A stretch of 64,000 bases of DNA from Saturnia japonica (GCA_033032175.1 CM065309.1:14074001-14138000); one strand, 5' to 3'. Counted from the stretch's first letter, positions 47,746 through 59,629 are shown. The notes: generated from the letters alone by a model not told the origin. Translations and numbers: made by a program.

Positions 47746-50440
47746 AGGCTGGTAGTATATTTGTTTTATTATTAAGATAATATTGTCAAGAAAAGGTATT
47801 AACTCAAGTAGGTATCTCTTTATACTTTTAAAACTATGTTTTTTTATAATTACTTTCTTGTTACCCAATTGTACATAAATAAATATATCATCAAAGTAAT
47901 TATTATTTTTAATAAATCGTTAATGGATAAAGATACGGCATATGTTTTATAGCACATGTATTTATTTGAACTCATTAACCTTCATTTTATATTATAGGTA
48001 GGTTGGGTCAGTTAAACGAGGAATATACATTTATGAATGTGTATTGTGAAATTTCTAAATAAGATATAAATAAAACTAAATTGACCAATACAGTAATAAT
48101 ACTATACCTCCGGCTGTATAAATGATTGAAGCATAATAAAAATAACCAATAAATATTAGTTAAGGAAGATAATATTTATGAATGTTTTTTTTATATCCAA
48201 ATAATTAATTGATATGATGTGTCGATTACGAATATTATATAAATCGCCTTTATAATTATTAACTTCGCTTTTTGGTCAAGACCACGCTATCGGTTTTGAA
48301 ATATGGTGTTCTTTTAACAATCGAAAGATTGCCATTTATCATGTCCTAATACTACTAATGCGCCTTTGATGTTAGTATTTTTGGATATAAAATGTTGAAA
48401 TCGTCGAATTCGTTTTGTATTATTTTTACAAGTTTTTATTTAACTTGCTTCGTACGTATGTATGTAACATCAAAATTTGCAAATCATTTTTCAACCACTT
48501 CTTAAAACTTAACCTGAAACCGTTATTCCACTTTTGATGCTTGAAACTTTTAAGGAAACATTAATTTTTTTTTCTAAATCTAAAATTAATTTCTAAATCT
48601 TAAATTCTAAAATTTTCTAATTAATATAAATTTCATTTAGTATGTACTTATTGCCTGTACCTCTGATCAGTTCCTAAAGATACCCTTCACATGTAGCTTT
48701 ATTCATTAAAAAATGATTATTTACTGTTTAGTTCAATAATTTATAAATAAAAAAAGCTTGATTTTCTTTTTAAAGGTTTATTTATACCATTTTATTTAAC
48801 TATACATATTTATAGGTGTTTAGATTGCTAATGTAAACTGTAATTAGCTTGATCTTGTCTCGGGCCAAAAATAGCTAAGATTAAATGGATTTTTGAGAGA
48901 CTTCCTAATGTTCTATTTTTACGTAGCGTCTCGTAGAAGTAGTATGGAATAGTATGAAATGTCAGGTTGTCACAACTCACCACCGGTATTTGTTTCAAGT
49001 GTGAGCTTTTATTGAAAAAAAATTAAAAATAATTCTGTTATTATAGGTATGTTTTAATGAAGAATTCACAGATTTCCCGAGGTGTAATTATATATAAAAA
49101 TAATCATTGTCAAGTTCATTTAAAACCGAAATATCTAGAAATGTCATACGGAAATGTATGAAATAATCGAGCCAAGTCGAGCGCAAGGCGTTTACTGGAT
49201 ATTGGAAGCACTGGAATATTGTAGAAAGCTGAAGTTCGGTTTACTAAGAGTATTTATGAAACCCTACAATGTTAGGTGTTTGAAGTTTATAGTTTCATCC
49301 GTTTAGAAGTTATAGAGATGCAAAGGTACGAAAATTCGACACTGACTGATTCATGATCATAATAGAACTATTACTTCCCCAAAACCTAGAGAGCTGAAAC
49401 TTGGAACAGAGTTAGGGTTTAATTTCCCACATAAAGGGAAAACTATCAAAACTTGGATTTTCGAAGATCTGATTTTGATGTGAAATCCAAGAGCCCCGCC
49501 AAACTATAAGAGCTACCGAAATGCCGCCTTAGTAAAAGTTATTCAATCTGATGAGCATTTTCTAATGGTCTACAAAAATCTAAGATCTAAAGTAACTGAT
49601 GTGGAACCCAAAGAGCCTAGCCAAACTAAAAGATATTTAAAAAATGCCGCTTTATTGAAAATGAGTTCTGTGAAACACAAAACCCCAGTTCAGATATATT
49701 GTTTTCTAAGCGCAGTGTTAAAGTACTCTGACTAAAGTTCATATGAACAGGGCCTAGAGGCAAACATTAAAAGCAATAAATTGGATCAACATGATAGATC
49801 TTTTCTGCTTATCGATATTATGAAATATCAGCATCTGATTTAGAAACTACAAGAAGAAGAGAAAAAGTACTGTAAAAAACGTGCCAAGTCTAGATTGAGA
49901 AAATTTGTTTTTAAAAAGTAGTGTATAAACAGAGAAGTCTAAGAGGTGAAAATAAAAATAAAGAGTAATTTTGGCTAAAATCAGGCCAATCTTTTATTAT
50001 TAATCATTTTATTTAAGGAAAAGACAAAAAGTTTCCTAATATCTTTTTATGATATGTTGTAGAATTTTATATAACTCGTGCGTCGGTTTCAGGCGTGCAA
50101 AAGAAGATTTTTTTAACAAAAATAAATAAATCCAAAGACTAAATTTTTTAAACTATTTGACTATAGCTATATCTGAGCATAAGCTTTATAATGTTGTTTG
50201 AAACATTAATTTTGATGAAGCATTTAAGTGAGATATGGCGTTATCATAAAAATACATTCACGAAATAATACTTACAGATCTTGTACAATTTTATAACATG
50301 GTCAGCAAGCAATATCAACTAGCATGGTTATCTTTGTCAAGATTTTGTTTACGCTGATATCGGTTATAAATTAATTTTTGACAATTACGCCTGATGAAAA
50401 TTATGAAATCATGATATATTTATTTCAAATTGTAAGATAA
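47746..50440. other. Intergenic, nothing coding recognised
   Basis: AT-rich sequence. The only structure noticed is the degenerate 118-bp direct repeat at 49466-49700. Confidence 0.45.
49466..49700 (+). repeat. Degenerate ~118-bp direct repeat, two units
   Basis: Units start at 49466 and 49584. Both read 'gatct...gatgtgraaycc', 'aagagcc', 'gccaaact', 'aaatgccgc' and 'aaaa' in the same order. Origin unknown. Confidence 0.5.
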
Positions 50441-50449
50441 CACAATAAG

Positions 50450-50580
50450 GAAGGCAATCGGCTCTCGAGTACACCTGCCGACGCATACTGGTAGGCGCTT
50501 AACGATAGATTTTCACTACCGTGCTATGGTTTCAACAAATCTTTTTCTTTATCAAAAACTATTGAATTCGGCGTTGACGT
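50450..50580 (-). repeat. Possible SINE family B variant
   Basis: Has 'cggctctcgagtacacctgc', 'taggcgctta', 'cgatagattttcac' and 'tgctatggtttcaa', matching the middle of the family B copies at 58070-58345. The ends are not clear. Confidence 0.4.
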
Positions 50581-50732
50581 TATACGACGTTATGTCTGAT
50601 TAAGCTACTACGGAGTTATAGTCGTTTCAAAAATTGTATTCTTTGGATGCTTGCGTATATTTCTTATCTGCAACTTTGGCATTAGGGATTTGTAATTTAA
50701 GAATTACTTTCATGTATATTTTATTATATTTA

Positions 50733-51576
50733 TTACTGACAGTGCCCCACGGTTTCACTCTCGCCTGGGTGTTAAATCGACCAAATCTCAACCACACCAC
50801 CGCCGACGCACACGTGTAGCCAGGCTATTGCTGTCCTTATTTCCCGTACTTGGCTACAGCTTTCCAGATTGCTTGCCTTTAATGGTTACTCTTCCGCTTC
50901 TTTGAATTGTAGCGTAAAGCTATATAAACTATAACCTTCTTGAATAAATACGTTATAAAAAGCAAAAAGATTTTCAATTCCAATTTCAGAGATGAGCTCG
51001 TTCAAACAAAAAAACAAACAATCTCAAGCGTTAATCAATACAATTAATAAAATCGGGGTGTTTGTTTGTAATGCCAAAATAATGGCTTTTTACTAAATGC
51101 ATATGAAATTATATACGACACAAATAACAAAAAACCCCATTTTAAAAGTTTTTGTCTCTCTGTTTGTCTGTTTATTCAGGGTAATCTCCGAAACGGTTGG
51201 ACCGATTTTGACGGGACTTTCACTTGCAGATAGCAGATGTTATAAGGAGTAACTTATTTTAGAAAAATAATTAAGGTTCCGCGCAAATAAAATAAAAACT
51301 GGTCATGGTGAATCAGTTCGGGCGTTTAAATGGTTTACGCTGAGTAAATAATAAGAAATATTATATCAAATTAATGTACTATATTACTGTAAAAATTAAA
51401 AAGACCTACAAAAATTCATCAAGAGCATATGCCTATCTTCTAAGGATTACCAACAATAAGCAATTTAACTTTAAAATAATCGAGAGCGGGGGTAGGAAGA
51501 TAGATACGCACGTGCGCCCGATCAACAGCATTCTGTAGTTCACGCGAGCGAAGTCGCAGGCATAGCTTTCTAGATA
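50733..51576 (+). repeat. Longest CTAGT-type (Helitron-like) repeat, family C
   Basis: About 840 bp. The left end 'gtgccccacggtttcac' resembles the complement of a CTAGT-type end. The right end is 'cacgcgagcgaagtcgcagg' and then 'catagctttctag'. It contains both halves seen separately elsewhere (29370, 33945, 45518, 58995 for the left; 20371 for the right). No protein is encoded, so if it is a Helitron it is non-autonomous. A further left-half fragment lies at 51640-51775. Confidence 0.5.
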
Positions 51577-51779
51577 TGCTTGTAATATACTTATTATAAT
51601 ATAAAATGTTATCTTTGCCCACGGATTCAATCATTTAACGGTTATTCGAACAAATCTCCAAAGCGCAACCCCCAACGTACTGTGTTCTCACTTCACGTAC
51701 TTACGTAGACGTAGATTGTTTGTCGTTCATGGTTACTGCTTCGCTCCTTAGTGCCATAAAGTGAAATTTAGAATATCGA

Positions 51780-52430
51780 TCAGTATATTTTATACACCAA
51801 GCCGTGATGGCAGCGACTGTGGTAACTCATTTACGGAGCTTAAATTGAATAAAATTTATTGCATTTGATTAATTGTCGTGTTTCCTTGCGTTGTGATTCG
51901 ATAATAATCTTAATATTTGGCTTGTAGACACATATTAAACTAGTGTCAAAGCGTGTTCAAATAATTTTTATGAAGTAGGTAGTACACAAAATATTGTAAA
52001 AGGTTAAATTAATTTATTCGGTTATCTATATTTCTTGTTTATTGCAATAGGTTTTTCCTATTAATTATTAAATTATTCCAGCCTGTTAAGGTTAGCGACT
52101 TCGGATCTTGTTGACAGAGGAATAGAAAAAGGCAGTGAATGCCTTTTTATAAAAATATGATTCACATAATACATTTATTCACACATAGGTACATAGGCTC
52201 TGTAAGGAACTTTTTTTTTCTTATTTACGCTAGTTAGTGTAGACCATATTTCAGATCACTAAATATATATTCCTTCCTTACATGTTCCTTCTTTCCTAAC
52301 AGGAGTCTCAAATTTTACAGACAGGGAATTAGACATATCGCGACTTTTTTGCAATCGCGGCAGAGGCCCAAGCCGAGGTTTGGCCACTTTGGCACCCTTG
52401 CGCGCCTGTTGCCCACGCTTTCGCGGCTTA
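51780..52430. other. Intergenic, nothing recognised
   Basis: No gene. 52330-52430 is GC-rich and leads into the foldback arm at 52431, and may be part of the same element. Confidence 0.4.
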
Positions 52431-52725
52431 GTGCCTTAAGCGCTCGCCCCTAAGCACGGTAAAGCTCTAAAAGCAATCAGCGGCTCTGTTTTTGGATATG
52501 GCCCCTCAGGCTAACAATAGGGTCAGGTCGAAAAAAAGATTTATTTTTTGATAATTAATATGCAAGTCTTAAATTTTTAACTAATAATAAAAATAAAATT
52601 TCTTCACGTTTTTTTTTTTTTTTTTTGAACTGACTACATTGTTAGCCTTAGAGGCCCTATCCTAAAACAGAGCCGCTGCGGCTTTTACAGCTTCACCGGA
52701 CTTGGGGGCGAGCGCTTAGGGCACT
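52431..52725. repeat. Foldback (long inverted repeat) element
   Basis: The left arm 52431-52518 and right arm 52638-52725 are inverted copies of about 87 bp at roughly 85 percent identity by eye. Landmarks are 'ctaagcgctcgccc', 'cagcggctctgttt' and 'ggctaacaat'. They enclose a 120-bp AT-rich loop with a poly(T) run. The arms are strikingly GC-rich for this DNA. It is a MITE/foldback candidate or source of a hairpin RNA. Confidence 0.75.
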
Positions 52726-53235
52726 CAGCCGCTACTTCTTCACCTTGTTCTAAGTATACCTTTATAACAACTATTTAATGACTCACTAAATACTAAGTAT
52801 TAATAAAAATACGGGTAGACGTATCTAATTACTTTTGTCAACTTATAACAATAATGTCTTATGTAGAAGAGGATAAACTTTGAATCGAATGTTCATATTT
52901 CCATTATAATTTAAGCGCTCTCATTTAGATTATTAAAAAAATTATTATAAAAAATTAGTGTTCGCTTACAGGAGTTTGGTTGCGAATATATTATATCAAT
53001 TGATATGTATCTACACTAGAAATAATGAGGTTGAGGTAGTGCCCTAAAGTCAGTTAGACGGGGAAACAGAAGAAAATGTCCTGTTTATATAAAAATTATA
53101 ATAATAATAATAATAATAATGTATTAGTGACCATAGTATTTAACAAAGAATTTCAATTAAAATACAGTTTAGTATGGGTTTTAGTAGACAATTCTTGAAT
53201 CATTTTTTATATTTTGTATAAAAAAAAAAGATCTC

Positions 53236-53276
53236 CGGTACCCGAACTAGGCAAAGAGCCTGTGACTCGGGTACCG
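53236..53276 (-). other. Strong hairpin in the LINE 3' untranslated region
   Basis: A perfect outer stem CGGTACCCGA (53236-53245) pairs with TCGGGTACCG (53267-53276). An inner stem AGGC/GCCT closes a 5-nt loop. It lies between the ORF stop and the (TTA)n tail. In some LINEs a 3' hairpin is recognised by the reverse transcriptase; that role here is inference. Confidence 0.6.
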
Positions 53277-53562
53277 TAATAATAAAAGGTTGGTGTATGA
53301 TATGGATCCATGTAATATTAGAGTACGTAAATATGTTATTATGTGTGCACGTATTATGTGTATAAATAGAAAGTGTGTAGGTTATGTAGATGTGTAAGTG
53401 GGTGTGTTTATGTGATTTAGTTCATTTTAACTTATTACTATGTATATTTGGACATTAGTTTTTCAATTTCTATGTAGTTTAAGCCTTGCAACCAACTTGT
53501 CATTTTTTCTTTACTTCATATCTATTTAAGTTATTTAAATGAATTGATTTATTTATTTTGTT

Positions 53563-55147
53563 TTATAATTGTGAGCTAATAATAGTGTAATATCGAGAGG
53601 CAAATGTAGTACGATGTCTAGCTACATGGCAAATATTCTTAGCGCTACGAGTAGTAGTATTATTCAAAGATGGGGGTTGGCAATGTTTTCTTAGTATAAC
53701 TTTGAGCACAAATAGCTGTCTCACAGTGAGGAGTCCTACAAGTTTGTAAAGTTCTATAGTCGGGTATCTGCGAGGTAAGTTCATCATCACTTTTAAAACA
53801 GCTCTCTGTGCTCTTTCCAGCTTAATGATGGATGATTTCACGGCTCCACCCCAAATTGGTATGCAGTAAGAAATGAGAGACTGACACAAGGCCGAGTATA
53901 CTGTTTTTATAGTGTCTTTGTCTGCTACCTCTCGAAGATTTTTAAATATGTAAATAAGCCGTCGTATCTTCGAGGTGAGAGTATCAAGGTGCTTGTACCA
54001 GTTCAATCTCTCATCTATTATAACCCCAAGATATTTAATGTCAGAAGTACGAGAAAGGGAAATACATTGGCAATCTGAGGATGGTTGTATACATGTGTGG
54101 GCTTTAACTTGAAAGGAAGTAGGAGGTTGGCAAGTACGGTTTATGGAGAAAGTTATAAATCTTGTCTTAATCAAGTTAAGTGTTAGACTGTTCCGACCTA
54201 GCCAGTCCATCACAATGCGTATGGCAAGTTCCGCGTGTATTTTAGTGTCAGCCCAGCTGGTGCCATATACTAGGAGGGCAGTGTCATCGGCATACGTGAA
54301 AATTTTACAATTTGGAAGGAGAAGGTTACAGAGATCATTTACGTATATTTTATATAATGTAGGAGATAAAATACTGCCTTGTGGGACGCCATAAGTTATA
54401 TTATGTTCAGTACTGAGAATATTGCCTATTTTAACATATTGTTTCCGATTGGTGAGGTAGTTTTTAAATATAGATAATTGTGTGTCTCTAATCCCTATTG
54501 ATTCAAGCTTTGATACCAGAGTTGGAATACATATAGTATCGAAGGCTTTTGACATGTCCAGGAATACGCCAATACATAATTTTTTTTCATCTAGTTGTTT
54601 CGTGGTGTGGGTGGATATGGGTCTGTAGTTGTTAACATCCGTTTTGTTTCCATTCTTATGTACTGGGTGGACTAAGGCTTTTTTGAATGCATTTGGGAAC
54701 ACTCCTGTTTCAATAGACAAATTACAGATATGAGCTATAATAGGCACTAAGGTCTGTTTGCATGATTTAAGAATTTTAGTTGAAATACCATCCCATCGCA
54801 CTGCACAATCGGATCGTAATTGCATGATAATTGATTCAATGTCGGTATTATCTACTTCTAATATAACCAGAGAATTCGGTGGTGAATTTGAGTACGAGGA
54901 ATACTTGGTGTAAGTATTTTGAGTAGTTGAGTTATTGATTTTAGATGCAAGATTTCTTCCAATATCAGCAAAGAAGTTATTGACCTTATTTATGGATGTT
55001 TGGGGGGTATTATCTATGTGTAGGAGTTCCTGTGGTGGAGTAGTTCGCTTATTCGTTGAGGTAATTTTCCGTATTGTTTTCCATGTAGCTTTTGGATTAT
55101 TTTTATTTTTGTACAGTTCATTTTTTTCATGTTTTTTTAAGATTTCT
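53563..55147 (-). pseudogene. LINE reverse transcriptase, truncated with in-frame internal deletion
   Basis: The frame is open from about 55147 to the stop at 53563, without an ATG until 54825, so the N-terminus (endonuclease) is missing. Visible motifs in order are KATWKTIRKI, AVRWDGISTKILK, KALVHPVHKNG, NNYRPIS, then directly KLCIGVFLDMSKAFDT, GVPQGSILSP, the catalytic TYADDTALLV, KYLGVIIDERLNW and the C-terminal IPIWGGA and LERAQRAVLKV. Between YRPIS and the FLDMSKAF block roughly 55 residues that the family normally has are absent, in frame, with the joint at about 54612-54620. That removes the first conserved reverse transcriptase blocks, so the protein should be inactive despite the long open frame. 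Confidence 0.85.
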
Positions 55148-55150
55148 TAG

Positions 55151-57079
55151 TAGACCATTACAAAAGATTCTATATCGGGAGTATGTTATAATTAGCCAGT
55201 AATGAATAATTATATTGTTTTTTTATGATTATTATTATTACACGGATTATTATTAATTTGAAAGACAATTTTTTGTTCCTTTTATAATGAAAACATTAGA
55301 TAATCATACTTAAATAGTGAATTTTACGCTCTTTGATGACACTAAAACCAAATACAGATTGAAAATCTTATCTTTTTGTAGATTATATGTATACTATATA
55401 TATGAAATATAGGATATTTTGATATTTATAATGAGCTAGCGGTGTCCCATGGTTCTGCATGCATTTATTACATAGTAATTGTTTTTTTATTTGAATTTTA
55501 TTTATTTATGTTGTTTTTTTAATACTATTTTTAAGAGCATTATTGACTGTTCTTATAGCCTATTAATTGAGGAATGCTATAAGATTCCAGTGTACAAAAT
55601 TTCATGAAAGTCACTCAAGTTGTTTTTCAGTTAAATGTAGGCATTCGATCAATAAATGAAACAGACGAAAAGTGTTCCTGCGGCGAGGAGGGTTTCCAGA
55701 GCTATTTGGGGAAGGCGAGTTCAATGAGAGAGGTAGAGCAAAGACAAAAATCTCTTTGGAAATTCTCTATTCGAGGTAGCCCAACTGGTGATACTGTCAC
55801 CCTACAGAAGATCGCAGCCAAATAACCTTGTGTTGTATTTCTGCGCTTAGTAGAGTTCCCAGAGCTTCTTGGGAAAGGAGGGTTCAAGGTCGGTTACAAG
55901 CGTCCATAGGCAGCGGTAACTGTTTACCATCACGAGAGCCGTACGTTTGTTTGTCACCTTAGTTCCATATAAAAAGACAAATTTATTGTCATATTCATAA
56001 TAAATGTCTTACAGGAAGTTTTGAACAAAATTACGTATACAGACAAAACTATAGTTTTTTACAAACAATGTTTAAAATTACAATCGAAAACAGATAAGTA
56101 ATGATATGCTTGGAAGGACATATTCGTATAAAGACTTTCCCGTTTCGTTGATTACAGATAAGCGTGAAAGAGTATCTGCAACTGAATCGAAACGATGAGA
56201 ATATTCAATGCACCAAGCGACTTCTTCAAAGTGATTGTTGCCGTTTGTCGCAACAGTGAATTTTTGCAAAATGTTTCGGCACCAAGAATGTATTTCGAAA
56301 TAAACATCCATATAGGATGAAAGAATCAAAAGTATATATAATGTCCTTTACAAACTGTTCTTACTATCAGTAGTATCGTCTATAGCTAAACAACCGAAGA
56401 TCTGATCAGATTCAAAATCTTTCATTATTGGGATATTATGAAGGCACTTTTGGACATTAAAACTACCATCGGTTTGTAACATATTCTTCTCGCCAAGCAG
56501 AACCAGTAATTTACCGACAACCGATTAACCGGGTTTTTAACAGTAATGTAATATTTTGTGTATCCTGTCCGATGGCCGATGAGCCTCATAAGAAAGCGCA
56601 AGGTCACTCAAAGTTCAATGGAGGCTATGCTCGTAATTTCACTGTGTGATCGAATCAGAAATTAGGATATTCACATAAGAACGAAAGTCACTTATATAGC
56701 CCTCAGAATTGCTAGATTGAAGTGGCAGTGCCACACATTGTTCGTAAAACGGATGGCCGATGAGGTCGTGACTTCTCGAGCGGCGGCGACCTGGGGAATG
56801 TTCCAGGAATTTTCTGGATGCGAGCAGCAAAGGACTGGTCGATGTGGCGATCTTTGGAGGACACTTATGTGAGCCACTCTCTTGCGTATCTTTGTAGAAG
56901 CCTTGGTAAATTGATAGCGTAATATATCAAGACGGTTGTTTTTACAGATACTTTAGGTGCAATACGCTTTCTAAGTTCATATGTTATTTCGGATTTATGA
57001 ATCATATCAGAACGAAGGAAAGAATTCTAAAGTTATTTTCTTTGCGTGTCAACCGACGATTTGTATAGTAATGCTTGTT
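55151..57079. other. Intergenic with a family A repeat
   Basis: Family E fragment near 55545-55630 and a family A copy in reverse at 55666-55975. 55976-57079 contains only short reading frames without recognisable domains. Confidence 0.45.
55666..55975 (-). repeat. Interspersed repeat, family A
   Basis: Reverse complement of 28318-28590. Contains 'ctacagaagatcgcagcc', 'aaataaccttgtgttgt', 'ttcaaggtcgg', 'caagcgtccatagg' and 'gtttaccatcac'. Confidence 0.6.
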
Positions 57080-57360
57080 AAGTACATTGTACACCGCGTC
57101 GATTCACGTGAGTTCGAATATCTATAATGAGGTTGAGCTTTCGTTGAAGGAGAACATCGTGATGAAATCATAGCATAGTGGTAATAGAGCATGTTCTAGT
57201 GTCTCCTTGGCTAATTACCACCCATAATTTGAAAATCTGTTGTTAAGGTGTGTTCCGGCAGCTGTGGGTACTTGAGAACCAGTTATTTCATTAGGTTTAG
57301 CGTCTCGTCACTTTGAGCCACATCGTCATTTAAAATCAGGTGAGATTATGGCCATAAAGC
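57080..57360 (+). repeat. tRNA-headed SINE, family B
   Basis: Contains 'gcgtcgattcacgtgagttcg' in parts (B-box-like gtgagttcgaat), 'ggttgagctttcgttga', 'aatttgaaaatctgttg', 'ggtgtgttccggcagctg' and ends 'gagccacatcgtc'. Confidence 0.6.
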
Positions 57361-57582
57361 TAAATTTATATATAAATAAAAAGAGTATTACTCTTGAAGA
57401 TTTAAAAAACCGAGATTTTTCTCACATTGTATACAGAAAAAAAGGCACATTATGGAATTCAATTATTATATTTCTATTGATATCGCCAGCGCTGACTTTA
57501 ATTATTTTGAAGTATTAAATATGAAATAGTTTAATGCAATTTGTCGATTTCGTTCTATTCGAAGGTAAGATAATAGTCCAGA

Positions 57583-59629
57583 TTAATAATGATGATCATG
57601 ATGGTTTTCATGGTGATCGTGATGAGGGACGATGTGGTGATGAACACGCTTATGGTGAACAACAGCATTGAAACTGTAAATGAAAATTTGATAGATAAAT
57701 AATAAATGATAAACACATACATTAATGATTGGTTTTCGCTGGCGCTTGCGATAACGATGGCGATAAACCTTTTTGATCGGTAGTATTTATGCAAGGTTTA
57801 ACTGCGGAAATATCGGAGCCACACCCATTTCTACCGTAAAGCAGTAGTGCTTGCGCTGCTGTCAGAGTCCAAAATGTGTTGTTGTTAACATGTACTGGCG
57901 CACACGAAGCTTTCTGGCTCATTCCTCGGGAGTAGTAATTTACTATGATTCATTTCTACGGCCCATTTGAAGGTTTTTTATACAAAGCTATAAACAACAG
58001 AGACCAAGTCACAAAAAAATTAGACGCTCTGTTTTTTTTCTAATTTTTAATAGGTTTAGCGTTTGGCTACGATCTTATCTGATGTTAAGTTACGACGTGG
58101 ACCAAGATGGTATCACGCTAAACCCAGTGGGGAACTGGTTCTGAAGTGCAGCGGAGATAACACACCTATAGGTGCTTGGTGATAGATTTTCAACTTTAGT
58201 ATTGTAGCTAGCCATTAGGAAATGTCCTATCACCATGCTATGGTTTCAATACGATGTTTTCTTTCACAGAAAACTCGGACTCATTGTAGGGTTTCAAACC
58301 CACGTCGATTGACGCGGTGTCTACGCATTCTACCAACGCCCACGCCCACGCTAAAAGGACTGTAAAGGCGACGTAGTAAAACGTACAAAAAGGATCGAAG
58401 AAATTCACTTTGGTGAATTATGTAAGCACTGGTATTATATTAACATACCCGTGGTGATCATCAGCAGTGTATTCTACAGTACGAACATTGCCGTCAGGTT
58501 CTACGAGCCAGTATACGCCCTTCACGCGGTCACCTTCGCGTACCTCAGTGTGCGCCTTTTTGTCACCGGTGTGCGGATCCGACACAGAGTAAGAGAATTT
58601 ATACGAAGGATGGGATCGTTTCTAAAAACCAAGAAAGACAATTTATTACAATATACAATACAATATACTTTATTGCCCACGAAACAAAATAAAAAAATAC
58701 ATATATAACTATTTTAATTATTTGTGTACAGTTAGGCAGCCTTATCAAATTCAGGTACATAGGAATAGTACACACATATACCACATAAACAATAAATTAT
58801 AAACACATAACTAAAATACTACATTAATAATACACACACACAAATGTTTTATCACGGTATCAGTATCGTAATAACTGCAAAACAGAAAAAAAAATTGTAT
58901 CATAACAGAGAGATGTAATGACGACGAAGTATACTTGGGGGTTGACAAAAAATAAGAATAGGTTTATGATTTAAAACCACATGTGATAGTTATTCCTTAC
59001 GAGGAGTGACCCACGGTTTCACCCATGTTAAATTTATTCAGCCAACTGTCCGCCTCGTTTTTCTCACTTGTCGTACTTGCCAGATTGCTTGAATTTAAAG
59101 GTTGTATCATGAAGTTAAGAATGTACAGTCTATAATCTTCCTTTAATGAATAGCATGCAAAAAGGTTTTTTCAAATCTAACTGGTAGTTAAAGAGATTAG
59201 CATGTTGAAATAAACAGTCTCTTGAGCTTTTGCTATAATATAAAGTAAAGATCTCATATTGTATTTGATTTTTTTTACTCAGGACCTTGCATCCGTATTT
59301 CTTTGTCTGATATATTTTTTTAAACAAACGCAACTTCTGCTAATGTGTATCAGTTTTGGACTGCATAATACTAACACTCTTCATAGTTTGAGGATGCCTA
59401 TGCCAAATGTACTGAATATGTAAACGATGTATAAAAATGGTACAAAAAGTATTACATGGTCCCAATGAAAGTCTTTGTATTCGTGATGTTTGTGATCATC
59501 ATGTCCGTGGGCCTCAACAGCATGCAATCCGTGGTCCCCGTGTTTGTAATGATGATCTATACGGAACTGATGTGATGTAGCCGGTGGATGCGACAAAGCA
59601 CCGACAGCCAATAGAAATACGGCAACTGC
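57583..59629 (-). CDS. RR-2 cuticular protein with histidine-rich tail (first exon not found)
   Basis: Three minus-strand exons: 59629-59456 (58 codons), 58621-58449 and 57673-57583, making 145 residues plus a missing first exon of a few codons. Exon 59629 begins inside the signal peptide ([13 protein letters not shown]), then a His-rich segment ([20 protein letters not shown]). The RR-2 domain follows: [19 protein letters not shown], then [32 protein letters not shown] and FNAVVHH, split by an intron within the G codon. The tail is almost a histidine repeat ([20 protein letters not shown]). RR-2 proteins bind chitin; histidines are sites for quinone cross-links in sclerotised cuticle. All junctions are GT-AG and keep frame. 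Intron 3 contains a SINE (58070-58345). The same family and strand as the gene at 16.7-27.4 kb suggests a dispersed cuticle cluster. Confidence 0.87.
58070..58345 (-). repeat. tRNA-headed SINE, family B (cuticular gene intron)
   Basis: Reverse copy: 'gatgttaagttacgacgtgg', 'ccaagatggtatcacgctaa', 'gaagtgcagcggaga', 'ggtgatagattttcaac', and a head ending 'gtttcaaacccacgtcg' (B box on the minus strand). Confidence 0.65.
58995..59235 (-). repeat. CTAGT-type repeat fragment, family C
   Basis: 'gacccacggtttcacccatg', 'cttgtcgtacttgccag', 'aatcttcctttaatgaatag' and 'ctaactggtagttaaaga' match the left half of 50733-51576. It lies in intron 2 of the histidine-rich cuticular gene. Confidence 0.5.

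Larger units (their letters stand above)
53098..55150 (-). mobile_element. 5'-truncated non-LTR retrotransposon (LINE) with (TTA)n tail
   Basis: On the minus strand: reverse transcriptase coding remnant, then an untranslated region with a strong hairpin (53236-53276), then a microsatellite tail ATA/TTA at 53098-53120. The last 110 bp recur at 32777-32880, which fixes the family's 3' end. The microsatellite tail and the reverse transcriptase signature suggest a Jockey/CR1-type LINE; the clade is not certain. Confidence 0.75.

Noticed and set aside
47228..47868. Two minus-strand frames of about 100 codons
   Set aside because: The second lies partly within a SINE copy. Both have low-complexity hydrophobic composition and no recognisable domain.
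58451..58708. Plus-strand 85-codon frame
   Set aside because: Antisense shadow of RR-2 exon 58621-58449.
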